Part shown: piece by piece, positions 8,271 through 18,900 of the stretch
Numbering within the stretch: the stretch's first letter is position 1
Layout: each line of letters begins with the position of its first letter
Assembly (NCBI GenBank): GCA_022266195.1
Contig: WHVY01000003.1
Location: 11,532,001 to 11,596,000 of the forward strand
Direction: 5' to 3'
DNA: 64,000 nt
Source of the DNA: Tetranychus cinnabarinus
Lineage: Eukaryota; Arthropoda; Arachnida; Trombidiformes; Tetranychidae
Notes under the pieces: model-generated
Told to the model about the DNA's origin: nothing
What the model saw: the letters and a program-made list of their open reading frames with translations, nothing else
Databases searched by the model: none
Made by a program: the position numbers and the translations under genes

Positions 8271-9723
8271 TTGTACTCTACAGTTAAAAAAACGGAAAAA
8301 TAGTTAATTTTGAATCACTGAATTTGATTGGTCGTTAGAGTGTAAAATTTAATTTTAATTCACATAGATGTCAGCAGTTTATCGAGATAATTTGTTGGAT
8401 TCATTTCATCTTCAGGTTTTGAAAAATCTTCATTTTTGAGTTTATTGGTTATTACAGTCGTAAAAATGGTTAAATATAAATGTACGTTGACCAAGTTCGA
8501 GATTGCTCGACAGCCTGAGATAGATCTTTTCAATTTACTCACATTTGAGTAAGATTGTTAGACGCAAGGAAAAGATGGTGACAATTTTTTGACATCTCTC
8601 GAGATGCTGAAACCTCTATCATTTCGATTCTTCGGCCTCAACGGTCTTTAGATTAGACAATATTATTTATTGAAAAAAAACCGGGAAAAAGTATGGCATC
8701 GAATGAATTAAATTAATGGAAAATACATATTTATGATATTAATCAGGTTTATTTATTTATCAATTACTCATTAACGGTCGCCAAAAAAGTTTCAAGTGTA
8801 CCAGTTATAATCTTATTGCATATTCAACCAATATAACAATGTACAATAACTTAATATATTTTATGTGCCTAGTAAAGGTTTACAAAGAAACTATCCAGTG
8901 ATTTGAATTACAATCAAGATTATTTGCCATGTTAATGGATTGAAAAATGAAAAATGATTAGATTGCAGAAAGTTGGAAATAACATTTTTCAAGTTGGAGT
9001 TGTTTTGAAATCTTGCTGTTCCTACAAGTCTTACATTCCATGTTTCTCCTGTATTCATGAATGGCCGTAATTGTTTTTAGAATAAATCTTTGCCGATTGT
9101 TCAACTTGAATATGGATCAAGCAAAAAATTCGTGATTTTTATTGACAAAAGCACGATTTGTTTATTTGACTGTTCCAAATAGATCAATTGATTAGACAAA
9201 AGACAATACTTTTATTTGGTGGACGGTTGCGAGTTATTAATTATTATCTTACAGAGGTTATTTTAAATTTTTGACCAATATTCACATGTGACATGGGTTT
9301 CGTTAATGTTTTTGAACCATGCTGATGAAGTGAGGGGGACAACCATCAACTGCCGTTTTCTCGAAGTTTTAATGGAGAAAAAATATTCTACAAAATAAAA
9401 TTATTCATCCCAAGATGATAGTGGTAATGATGATAGAAGCTTTCGTTGATGGACACAGAAACATTTAAATGTTTATAGAAAACAATAGTTAATGAAGATG
9501 ATCAATTGATGAAGTATAGTGAAAATTGTGATTAGCATGATGCTGATGATGTTATGGTTATGCTGGTAATGAGAATGATGCAAATGGTAAGAGCGAGTGT
9601 GTTTGTGATTGATGTGGAAGATGAAATTTGATTTGACGTAAGGACCGATTTGATTTCGAAGGTTCTTTGATGTACTCAGAAACAAAATAGATATTTATAA
9701 TTTAGTCATTGAGGTCATTGAGG
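8271..9723. other. Spacer between the F-box array and CSTF3
   Basis: 8285-8640 repeats the upstream unit found at 4603-4800 and 1380-1600 (atttgattggtcgttagagt, cctctatcatttcgattctt), marking the right edge of the array. From about 8700 to 9723 I see no gene. It should hold the CSTF3 3' UTR: TTTATT (AATAAA on the minus strand) occurs at about 9211 and 9139. Confidence 0.5.
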
Positions 9724-12700
9724 TCACTTCACTCTTTTTTGCAATTGTCTTGTTCGATAGATGTCAAATGCTGGGGGATTAGCTGGATTTGAGTTATCAT
9801 TTTCAGGATCCTCCTCGTCGTCATCATGTCCAATTATTCTTTTAATTCCTCCTGGTCCACCAGGTCCACCTGAACCTGAACCACCACCTCCACCGCCTTT
9901 CTCCTGGCTTGAGTTACTCATGATTGGATTAAATGTTTTAGAAGCTTGAATTGCTGTCTCAAAAAGTTTAATGTTATGATGATTATTTTGGTCTGGTTTG
10001 TAATTAGGTTTTTCAATAGAAATGTCAATCTTGTTTGTGTTGCGAATAAGGTTCATCAACTCATCAACAATGACGAAGGGTCCATGGAAAGAGCTAGGGT
10101 GCGGTAATTGGGCTAGCAATTGGCCAACAGCTGGTGGTGGTGGAAATATTCCTCCAGGAACTGAATGTGACCCAGGAATTAAAACTATTTGATAAAGGAA
10201 AAATGAAAGTCATGAGTTGAAGGATGAAAGAAGCATAAAAAAAATAAATACGATGTGAAGTGTGTGAAGTAATTACTGTAAATGTAGTTAAGAAACGTGA
10301 ATAAAATGTAAAATAGTAAAAATAATTTAAATAAATCCAAATTTAAGTTACTTTATTACAAAAACGAACCAACGTATGTAACTAAAGGGTGTAACGGATA
10401 AAAAATTACTTTTATCTCAAAAATGATATCTAGGAAGACGAAGATGACAATGATAAAAATCCGAAGAAAGAGAAAAGAAACGTCTAAAATTATTCCCTAA
10501 GGTCAAAACACGTTTTTATCAGTGTCGTCTTCATCTTCCTAGATAACATTTCTGAGATAAAAGTAATTTTTTATCCGTTACACCCTTTAGATTTTTGCAT
10601 GGTCCCTACTAGAATGAGATTGTGTTTCTAATCCATTCCAAAACTGAGTTAATGAAGAATCTATGTAATTTGATTGATTCAAGTCCGTAAATTAACATAA
10701 TAATAGCTAACAACCAAAATGTATCTAAAATTTAAGCATAAATCTAGAGTGATAATCGATTTTAAAATAATGAAATTTAATAGTGAGAATAAGCTATTTT
10801 CAGTTATTGTCATTATCTGGTAGGTTGCTTTATCTACAAGAAAGGTAATAAAAAAACTGAATTTGATAATTCTCATCTGCTCACCGGATGTTAGAACTGG
10901 CTTATAGGGTATCATCTGATTAAGATCAGGGGTGACTTGATTTGATGAGCTAGGCTCAATGTTATTTGTAGGTGAATTTGAGTTAACAGGAGCTGGTACA
11001 TTATTAATTGAGGCAGCAGCAGCAGCAGCGGGTCCAAGCAAATTACCCAGTGTTTGTGACAGTCCATTAGGAAGCGATGATTTAAATTGATAACCAATTG
11101 ATTTTAATTCGTGTGTTGAGCAAGGCATCAGGTCTTGAAATTTATATCTATCAACAAGATACGCTGTCTCGGATGAAACTTTTGTGATCTCTTGAATAAT
11201 AATGGCTCTTCTTTTTTCTACTTTAATTACAGAAGAAAGATCACCAATATTTGATTCAAATGTTAAAAAACGATTCCATATTTGTAAAGAGTCAGCTGGA
11301 TCAAGAGCATTCGAGGTGAGGACACGTTCAAAAAGGACACGAGCATTGTTCTCCTCGTTCTGTGCTGAAAGGAAATCAATGTACGATGATATGTAATTAG
11401 CATTGTTCCCATACCGTTTAAGGCCCAACTCAAATATTTTACAAGCAACATTCTTGTCTTTCGAACAGTAATACTCCATTAGAGCAGCACAAGTGAATAC
11501 CTGATGTCCACATCGAGGATCTTCACGGGCTCTTTTAAAAACATTTCTCGCCGCTTTTATTCCTTCGGACCGACGTGAAAATTTCATAAATTGTATATAG
11601 ACTAGGGTAGGATCAAGTTTATCATCTTTTATATCTAAAAGTCTATTATAAATTTCAACAGCTTTATTTTTATTATTACGACCTTCTTCAAAATCAGCAT
11701 AAGCAAAATGAATCAACAAACTTGTCTTGAGCAGGGTTGAGATAGCTCTCTCATAAACAGCCGAAGAATCTTCTTGTAAACTTTTAAATTGGTTCATGTC
11801 TCCTTTGTCACTCATCATTTTAGAATTTTCTTCAAGATAAGCAGCATATTCATACCAAATATCGGGATAATGACCTAAACACAGAAGACATGTTTCATAA
11901 GCAAAGACAACTCTTTTGATCACTAGACCTGGATCTTCACTCCTAAGGGGATTACTCTTTTCCCAAGCTATGTATTTGCGCCAGATATCAACTTGTTTTA
12001 AATCTTCAGGTCGACAAGAGGGTGGTAGTGAGGGCGCATTACGATTAAGACCTCGAGTAATAGCTTCATATTCCTTGGCTACACGACGGGCATTCATGTA
12101 ATCTCTACTGCGATCCGCTATCATTTTTTCTGCAATCATTTGGTTAATACTTTGCTCATATGCTATATAATCACGCCAGAATTGATCAATGTTCATCATT
12201 GGATTTATTACTCCTCGCTGGTATACTCTACGAACCGCAGTTATTTTTTGATTTTCCGCATAACTGCCAACAGCTTCCACATTTTTCAGGAAGGAGACAT
12301 AATCATTCCAAATTGGGTACGAATGATTGTCAATACCAATCTTATCTAAAGCAAAATCATACGCTTGAGCCATTTTTTCCCGAAATGATGGATGAGGTGC
12401 TTTTGTTTCCTAAATACATTTAATAACCAGACAAAGAGAAAGAAAGAAAACAGACAAAATAGCAAAAAGGCCGAGAAAAAAAAGGAGAAATGGGAGTAAA
12501 GCCGAATAATTATAATGGTAAACCATATGTACATGTAATATGGATTATATTGATGTGTATTTCAGTGAAACAACTTACTTTAATATAATTTAGGTAACAT
12601 CTCCACAAATCAATGTGAAGAACTTTAATTAAACACCTTTGAAATAATTTTTCCACTTTATCATAGTTGCGAGATTTCATTTCATGATCAATATACAATT

Positions 12701-12866
12701 TCCAATATCTGCCGGTCAGAGGGAATTGTGTAACCAGTCTTTCATAGAAAGGACGAGCTTCTTCAAGCTTCTTGGCTCCATACTCCTTTATTAAAATCTG
12801 CCAGGCTTCGGTATCCCATGGATTTTCCTGGAGCCGAGCTTCGGCCTTTTGTCCTCTTTCCGACAT
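9724..12866 (-). CDS. CSTF3: Cleavage stimulation factor subunit 3 (CstF-77 / Suppressor of forked)
   Basis: Exons: 12866-12579, 12409-10885, 10184-9724 (288, 1525 and 461 nt), joining to 757 residues plus stop; human CSTF3 is about 717. It is a scaffold of the CstF complex that binds GU-rich sequence downstream of poly(A) sites and works in nuclear mRNA 3'-end cleavage. Seen: MSERGQKAEARLQENPWDTE at the start, HAT helical repeats (PFYERLVTQFPLTGRYWKLY, MAQAYDFALDKIGI, IWNRFLTFESNIGDL), then the Suf-type C-terminal region with PGSHSVPGGIFPPPP, SSFHGPFVIVDELMNL and terminal FDIYRTRQLQKRVK, all familiar from the family. Oddities are a six-Ala run and a Gly-rich stretch (KGGGGGGSGSGGPGG). The second intron (10185-10884) holds a dispersed repeat split by a MITE. 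The start codon is the first ATG in frame with homology; a splice-acceptor-like gtgtag just upstream suggests a 5' UTR intron. Confidence 0.95.
10364..10846. repeat. Dispersed repeat, copy B (interrupted by MITE)
   Basis: Same sequence as 4928-5202, inside the last CSTF3 intron, with a 203-bp MITE inserted after gtatgtaac. The parts on either side of the MITE align to copy A. The minus-strand reading frame is open straight from the CSTF3 exon into this repeat, so naive ORF calls add a false tail to CSTF3; the real donor is at 10883-10884. Confidence 0.75.
10385..10587. mobile_element. MITE with long terminal inverted repeats and TA target site
   Basis: The left arm begins aagggtgtaacggataaaaa and the right arm ends with its reverse complement (…ttatccgttacaccctt). 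The arms pair over about 78 bp with roughly six mismatches, leaving a ~45-bp centre with no coding capacity. It is flanked by TA (10383-10384 and 10588-10589), and copy A of the host repeat has a single TA at 4944-4945, so insertion duplicated TA. One extra g at 10590 is unexplained. TA duplication points to the Tc1/mariner superfamily (inference). Confidence 0.85.
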
Positions 12867-13611
12867 AATTGGTAACCTACACGTAAAAAATAAACAATGC
12901 AAAAATGATTACAATTAATTGGCAAATGATTAACAAAACAAAATACAAAAACAAGAGGATAAACTACTAAAGAGCTCAGAAGGCTACAGCCAATGAGAAA
13001 TAAGCGTCAGAAGCCATAGAAACCGTTCCGTAGCAACCATGAAATTTCACGTTAAAATAGCACAATTGTTAGCACAAACTATAAACCAACAGAAACAAAC
13101 CTTGAGTAAAATGAATTCTGCAAAATCTGATTCTATCATTAGACAAACATGTTTATTCAATCAGAGTGTTGATTCTAAAGTTGACTGATGGTTAAAATTG
13201 AAGATTCATCGGTAAGTGTAACGATAAAGACTTGTGGTTACTAGTAACCAAGCAAAACGACCGTTTCTTGAGCACAAAATAACCAATCACTTTACGTGTT
13301 TACATTGAGAGGGAAATTTAAAAGAAAGACAATAAAGTAAAATGAAAATTCCGAAAGCTTTGTAAACATGTAAATAGATGGCGCAGAAAAGGATGAAAAT
13401 TGAAATTCTGCATTTCCAATGGTAAATGTAACTATTAAATAACCGGTAACTACAGTTGCTGTTTTTAGTGATTAATCAACATCCCGACATTGATATTTGC
13501 AATTGTTCAAAGATCCCTCACAATTGTAATTTTGTTAAATCATTTAGTTTACGAAATTGCACTCTATTTTCTTGAAATATTAATTTGAATTGTGTTTGTT
13601 TATTGTCATCG
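12867..13611. promoter_or_regulatory. Divergent promoter between CSTF3 and PSMB1
   Basis: 745 bp separate the two start codons, head to head. Features seen: a CCAAT box (agccaatgag, about 12990), a 16-bp perfect palindrome TGGTTACTAGTAACCA (13235-13250), AGATGGCGC (13376-13384) and an AACCGGTAAC word near 13442. There is no obvious TATA box. 5' UTRs of both genes, possibly with a CSTF3 leader intron, lie here. Confidence 0.5.
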
Positions 13612-14319
13612 ATGTTTAAGGAAATGCAAAGCTTGGCTAATGCCCAGATGACTGACGGGTCTATCCATAAGGTCGCAGGTTTCTATCCTTATGCTGACAA
13701 TGGAGGAACTCTGGCCGCTATCGCTGGTGATGGATTTGTTGTAATTGGTGGTGATACAAGATTAACCACTGGATATCAAATTTATTCTAGAGAAGCATCA
13801 AAGCTCACCAAACTTACTGATAAAACTATTATTGGTTCCTGTGGATGTTGGTGTGACAGTTTAACGTTTACTAAAGGACTTCATATACGTTTACAATATT
13901 ATCTGTATGAAAACAACAAGCCAATCTCAACTAATGCTACCGCTCAATTGGTATCTAATATGCTGTATCAGAAGCGATTCTTCCCTTACTATGTTAGTAC
14001 TATAGTTGCTGGGTTAGATGCTGATAATCAAGGAGCTGTTTACTCTTATGACCCAGTTGGATCTACTGAACGTCATCGATATCGGGCTCAAGGGACAGCT
14101 GGATCTCTAATTCAACCTTTCCTTGATTGTGTGCTCGGACGAGGTAACCAGACAGCTCCTGAGCCAGAAAAACTGACAAAAGAGCAGGCTATGATTTATC
14201 TAAAAGATGCCTTTATGTCCGCCGCTGAAAGAGAAATAGGTTGTGGTGACTTTTTGCAAATTATGATTGTTACACCACAAGGAGTGGAAGAAGAACGTTT
14301 CAAATTGAGAAAAGATTAA
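13612..14319 (+). CDS. PSMB1: 20S proteasome subunit beta-1/beta6 (PSMB1)
   Basis: Intronless, 235 residues from the first ATG in frame (MFKEMQSLAN); an in-frame TTG at 13585 is not needed. Human PSMB1 is 241 residues. It is a structural, non-catalytic beta subunit of the 20S core, in cytoplasm and nucleus. Family marks: NGGTLAAIAGDGFVVIGGDT near the start (the catalytic Thr of active beta subunits is not used here), SKLTKLTDKTIIGSCG, RRFFPYY-like block KRFFPYYVSTIVAGLD, GAVYSYDPVGS, SAAEREIGCGD and the C-terminus ERFKLRKD, like human …LRKD. It is divergent from CSTF3 and tail-to-tail with GSTZ1, 226 bp apart. An AATAAA overlaps the stop codon (14318-14323). Lack of introns is usual in compact genomes but could also mean a retrogene; the frame shows no damage. 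Confidence 0.95.
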   Translation: MFKEMQSLANAQMTDGSIHKVAGFYPYADNGGTLAAIAGDGFVVIGGDTRLTTGYQIYSREASKLTKLTDKTIIGSCGCWCDSLTFTKGLHIRLQYYLYENNKPISTNATAQLVSNMLYQKRFFPYYVSTIVAGLDADNQGAVYSYDPVGSTERHRYRAQGTAGSLIQPFLDCVLGRGNQTAPEPEKLTKEQAMIYLKDAFMSAAEREIGCGDFLQIMIVTPQGVEEERFKLRKD

Positions 14320-14323
14320 TAAA
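14318..14323 (+). terminator. AATAAA overlapping the PSMB1 stop codon
   Basis: The stop TAA at 14317-14319 runs into AATAAA. If used, cleavage would leave a 3' UTR of only 10-30 nt. A variant ATTAAA near 14432 is an alternative. Use is inference. Confidence 0.4.
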
Positions 14324-14545
14324 TCTGAAATAAGTAAACTTTAGTCTCCATTTTTCTGGTTCAACTTTTCATTACTACTCAAAGATTCATTAAAAGTTGT
14401 TTTGCTATCAAGAGTCTTAAGAGAAAATCAACAATTAAAGATTTCGTAAAATTTAAAGAAATTTTAATGTTTATACATTTACTGTTTCGACATCGAAAAA
14501 TCTCTATTTTGAGTAACCGGGACAAGTTGTGTGATAAACATTACA

Positions 14546-15323
14546 TTACTGTGCATCTGGTTGAGCTGAAGGATGAGCAGCTTTGAAAGCTTCATGTTCC
14601 TCTAAAAGTTGGCTGATGCGGTTTATGATTGGAAATTGGTTCATATCAACATTAAATCTTCGAGCATTATAAACTTGAGGAACCAAGAACACATCGGCAA
14701 TAGAAATAGTATCTTTCACGCAATATTTTCCACTTGTAGTCGCTAAAATACTTTCTAATGATTTAAACTTATTGTCAATCAATCGGTGCGCCCATTCCGC
14801 TTTAGATCCACCAAGTTTTTCAATCTCAGCTAAAACGAATAGATTTTGTAGTGGCTGGATTCCTGAATTTATTGCTTCTGTTATGGCAATAGCATTTGCT
14901 CTATCAATCGGGTCTTTCGGGTAAATACTTGGTTCTGGTTTATAAGATTCCAAATAATCAATGATTGCCATAGATTCAAATAAGGTATACTTTTGATTAT
15001 CATTGTTAACCACTAAAGCTGGGATGAAACCTAATGGATTTACTTTCAAAAAATCTGGCTTCTTTTGTTCTCCTCCATCTTTAATCAAGTTGACGGTTAG
15101 ATATTCATAAGGAATTTCTTTGAGGGCAAGAGCTGTATGAAAAATTGAAGGTTAGATAAAGTACCTGATTTAAAGGTCGACAAGTATTTGAACTTACCAA
15201 TTCTAACTCGATATGAACAAGAGCTTCGCCAGTATGAATAAAGACCTAACTAGGGATGAAAATTCACACTCACAATATGTAAAAATATTACATGATCACA
15301 ATAAAACTTACCTTTTGAGCCAT
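14546..15323 (-). CDS. GSTZ1: Maleylacetoacetate isomerase / zeta-class glutathione S-transferase
   Basis: Exons: 15323-15312, 15249-15198, 15132-14546 (12, 52 and 587 nt), joining in phase to 216 residues plus stop, the usual length. Exon 1 encodes only MAQK. It isomerises maleylacetoacetate to fumarylacetoacetate with glutathione in Phe/Tyr breakdown (cytosol, family knowledge). Seen: LYSYWRSSCSYRVRIALALK, where the zeta signature SSCSWRVRIAL has Tyr in place of Trp; NLIKDGGEQ; NPLGFIPALV (cis-Pro region); FESMAIIDYLE (ESMAI glutathione contact); AEWAHRLIDNKFKSLE; SIADVFLVPQVYNARRFNVD; and the tail AFKAAHPSAQPDAQ. It is tail-to-tail with PSMB1. An inverted repeat (GGTAACAATCAA … TTGATTGTTACC) lies 148-197 bp upstream of the ATG. 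Confidence 0.95.
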
Positions 15324-15980
15324 TTTGGACAATTACTCAATTCAGTGGTTGAAATTTTGAGGGATAGACAGTTCTTCAATAAAGTTGACTTTGATCTCTT
15401 TAAAAACTAAAGCAACCAGCAATTGATAAATTGAATCTTACAAACATTTCCTCAATACTTTTGATTCCATGGTAACAATCAACTACACTTAAAACGCCAT
15501 TACGGTAATTGATTGTTACCTTGAATTGTTTACCTATTTGACAAACGCATTCAGAAAATTTTCTTCGATAGAGTTGAAAACAATATTTAAAATTGAAATA
15601 TTGCTCTTAAATATTTTGTTAATGATGAGACAATGCAAAGATAATGTTATTAAGTGAAAGAAATGTATAAAAATTTATTTATGCACATATCGTAGGTACA
15701 ATTTATAAGTACATTATCTTTTACATTATGTATACAATAAATGACAATATAAGAATAAAGATGATTACCAACAGCATTACTTTTTCAGTCTATAACAGAA
15801 GTTAATTGAAGAGAAAGGGTGAAAACAATTTAAATATCTGTACATCTATAACACTGTTTATCGTCAGTTGATTTCCAAAAAACATAAATGATTGGTCAGA
15901 AGTACTGTGAACCCAGAATGGATGAGAATGACACTAAGATTCGAAAAAATGACTTTGTCGTTAACAATTAAGAAATTAAA
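15324..15980. other. Spacer: GSTZ1 promoter and 3' end of the nephrin-like gene
   Basis: The left part holds the GSTZ1 upstream region with a perfect 12-bp inverted repeat (15471-15482 and 15509-15520). The right part is the presumed 3' UTR of the receptor gene, with TTTATT (AATAAA on the minus strand) at 15674-15679, about 300 nt past its stop. No coding region seen. Confidence 0.5.
15471..15520. promoter_or_regulatory. Inverted repeat upstream of GSTZ1
   Basis: GGTAACAATCAA at 15471-15482 and its exact complement TTGATTGTTACC at 15509-15520, separated by 26 nt. Arrangement suggests paired binding sites for one factor or a cruciform; no known regulator is assigned. Confidence 0.35.
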
Positions 15981-18900
15981 TTAGTAAGGAATATCATTTG
16001 CCTTATAATTACAATCACATAAAGGAGCACAATCACCTGAGTGAAATTGTGTCTGTGAACAACTATGATTAATAACATTTTTAACGATAACCGTACCGTT
16101 ATCTAGTAATTGAGCATGAGAGGTCATTCCCATTGGTATTATCTCAGGTTCTAAAGATTCAATATGGTTAAAATGGCGATCTTCAGGTGGCTTCTTGAGG
16201 ATTCCATTAATATGTACACAATTATTGACAGCATTATGATTATCAAGGCTTGTTGGTTTATTAAGGCTTGCAGGTCCATCAACTATTAAAGAACCTGATT
16301 GAAGTCCATTAGAAGACACATTTTTATCAGGAATAGCATTACTGGCTAACCATTTCCAACTTTTGTGTTTCATACAAAATAAAATTAAGGCACAGTTAAT
16401 TAAAGCAATCAAAATACCCATGGTGATAACCACCATGATTAATGTTAATTTTGCTTGGTCAAAAGATGAGGTACTTTCGGAAGAAGAAAGATCTGAGTTA
16501 TCAATTAGAGGTGAACCATTGTTGGAAGCATCTGGAGATAAAGTAGTGAAGGAGACAAAATTAGATGGTAAAGTTGATGAGCTCGACTCAATCGATGAAC
16601 CAAGAGCATTTCGAGATATTATTGTGACTCCATATTCTTGGCGTGAAAGTAATCCACCGATGGTCAACATAGTTTCATTTGTTTCTTCAGTTAGGCGAGA
16701 TTTTACTTGAATACTACGATTGGCATTGGACGTTGATGAAGAAGGGGAAGAAGAGGCTCCTGAAGAAGATTGACTAGATTCAGTTCCATGTATTGGCCAA
16801 ACTTTAGCTTTGAAAAATTGAGGCAGGCCTCCATTGAAGCCAGGTAACCAAGATAAACTAACAGATCTATGATCAACACGAACAATAGTAATATTGGTAA
16901 CAGGATCGGGAGGACTTTTAGGCCTCAAAGAGATTTCAGTAAATTCCGAGCCTCGTTCATTAAGGGCAATACACTTAAGGCGAGACCCAAACTCTTCAGC
17001 GCGAATTTTCTTAATCAAAAGCTTGGATTCATACAATTCTGGATCATTTTCACTTCGACTTCTAGATACCATGAAACGATAGACAGCATCTGGACTGTAA
17101 CGCGTTTCTCGAGTATAACCAATATCTTTATTAACTGAGTCAACCCATTTGAAGTGAACCTCAGGAATACCTCGCGCTGAACAGGTCAAGACAGTGTCAG
17201 CTCCTTCATCTATCACTACTATTGGAGAACGATTGACAATGATTGGCTTATATTTGAGGGATAACTTTAGTTTGGCCATCGAAGGAGCTTTAATACCATT
17301 GGAGGCTTTACAGGTGTAAAAACCTTCATCGGAAGAGTGGACATCAGAGAAGCGAAGGATCGATCGACCCTTTTCTCTGTCAACAGTTATCCTTGAATCG
17401 GTCAATGGAAATGACTGACCCGGAGGTGGACCTTTTAACCATTCAATAGTCATCTCGTTCATTGGATTACCAATTGCTTCACATGTCATTGATGAAGAGC
17501 CACTCAGTTCTGTGAGAACATTTTCAGAAGTTTTTACTATCGTGGCACCAACTATCAAATACAAAGTAAGAAAGAGAAGAAACTCGTCAATTAATTGATC
17601 ATAAATTACTATTAAAACAAGTAATACTTACACAAAACATTAAGAACAACAGTCGCTTTTGTGGTTCCTTCACTATTGCTAACTTCACATTCATATTCAC
17701 CACCATCATACCTTTCAACTCTAGATATTTTGAGAAATGGTCCATCAACCAAGATTCTTTCACTAAATTGATCTGGTCGCAGGTCGTTCGGGTAATTTGC
17801 TTCTCGACTTGCATTGGATTCATATTTTTTATTTAATTTATGTGGAAGCTCTTCAATCAAAGTCATTCCGTTTTTGAGCCAAACATAATGAAGAGGAACT
17901 GGGAAACCAGAGGCAGTCATATTGATAATAAACGAGCTTTCTTCAATTACATCAAACTTTTGAAATAACGGAGCCGAAAATTTAGGTTTATCTGTAAAAT
18001 GTTTAAAGAGCGAAAAATTGATAAAATGCACCAAAAATTAAATCAAGCAAAAGACACTTACGTAAAACTCGAAGATGATAATTTTTCTCAACTGAACGTT
18101 CCATTAGTTTGTTTTGACTCTTGCAAATAACTATTGATTGATCATGTTTATCCGTTACTGACATTGTCAATGAGCTTCTAGTATTTTTACCACTATATTG
18201 TCCCTCAGTTATCTCGTCAGATGAGTGTTTCATCAACATGCCATTGTAAAACCATGAAACACTACAAGGTGGATTACACGAGCCAGTCTCACAATACAAT
18301 TTAACATCATTCCCATGAGCAGGATGCTTTGGACTGGAATTTATTTTGATAGAAGAAGCCATAAAAATAACGTTTAAGGAGACTGAAGTCACCAAAGGCT
18401 CAGAAGTTGCTCTGTTTGAGGCTTCACATCGGTAAATGGCTCCATTATCTGAAGGTTTGGCTCGGATTATCAATTGGCTTGTAACACCGGTACTAGAAAC
18501 TGTTGAAAGGCCATTAATTTCCCGGTCAGATCCAAGACCTTTATACCATTTAAGGGTTGCCAAAGGATTACCTCCGGTTGAAAGACACTCCAACCTGGAC
18601 GTTTCATCTTCAAGTAAATTGGTTCCATTTTTAATCCCAACAATAGTTGGATGACCAGGAGGATCTGAATTGAAAAATAAAAAATACGCATGAATGAGAA
18701 AAATTATAATGTTAATGAGATGAAAAATAGTAATATTTGCATAAGTTTATATTAATAGATGGACATGGAATACTTCATCACTATTTGAGATTAGTTACCA
18801 AATAGACTGACTATGTTTATACTGAGATGAATTAAAATAAATATGCTATTAATTCAGTTTTTTATATTTGCCAATGACAGGTTAAATTGTCTGTGGACAG

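Noticed and set aside
10679..10884. Extension of the CSTF3 open frame beyond the LTSG codons
   Set aside because: This tail is intron: a GTGAGC donor follows TCCG at 10884, the next exon joins in phase to give the conserved PGSHSVPGG block, and the extra residues match a dispersed repeat.
15213..15410. Plus-strand 65-codon ORF
   Set aside because: It runs antisense across GSTZ1 exons 1-2 and has no recognisable content.
16363..17138. Plus-strand ORFs opposite the receptor last exon
   Set aside because: Shadow frames of a well-supported coding exon.
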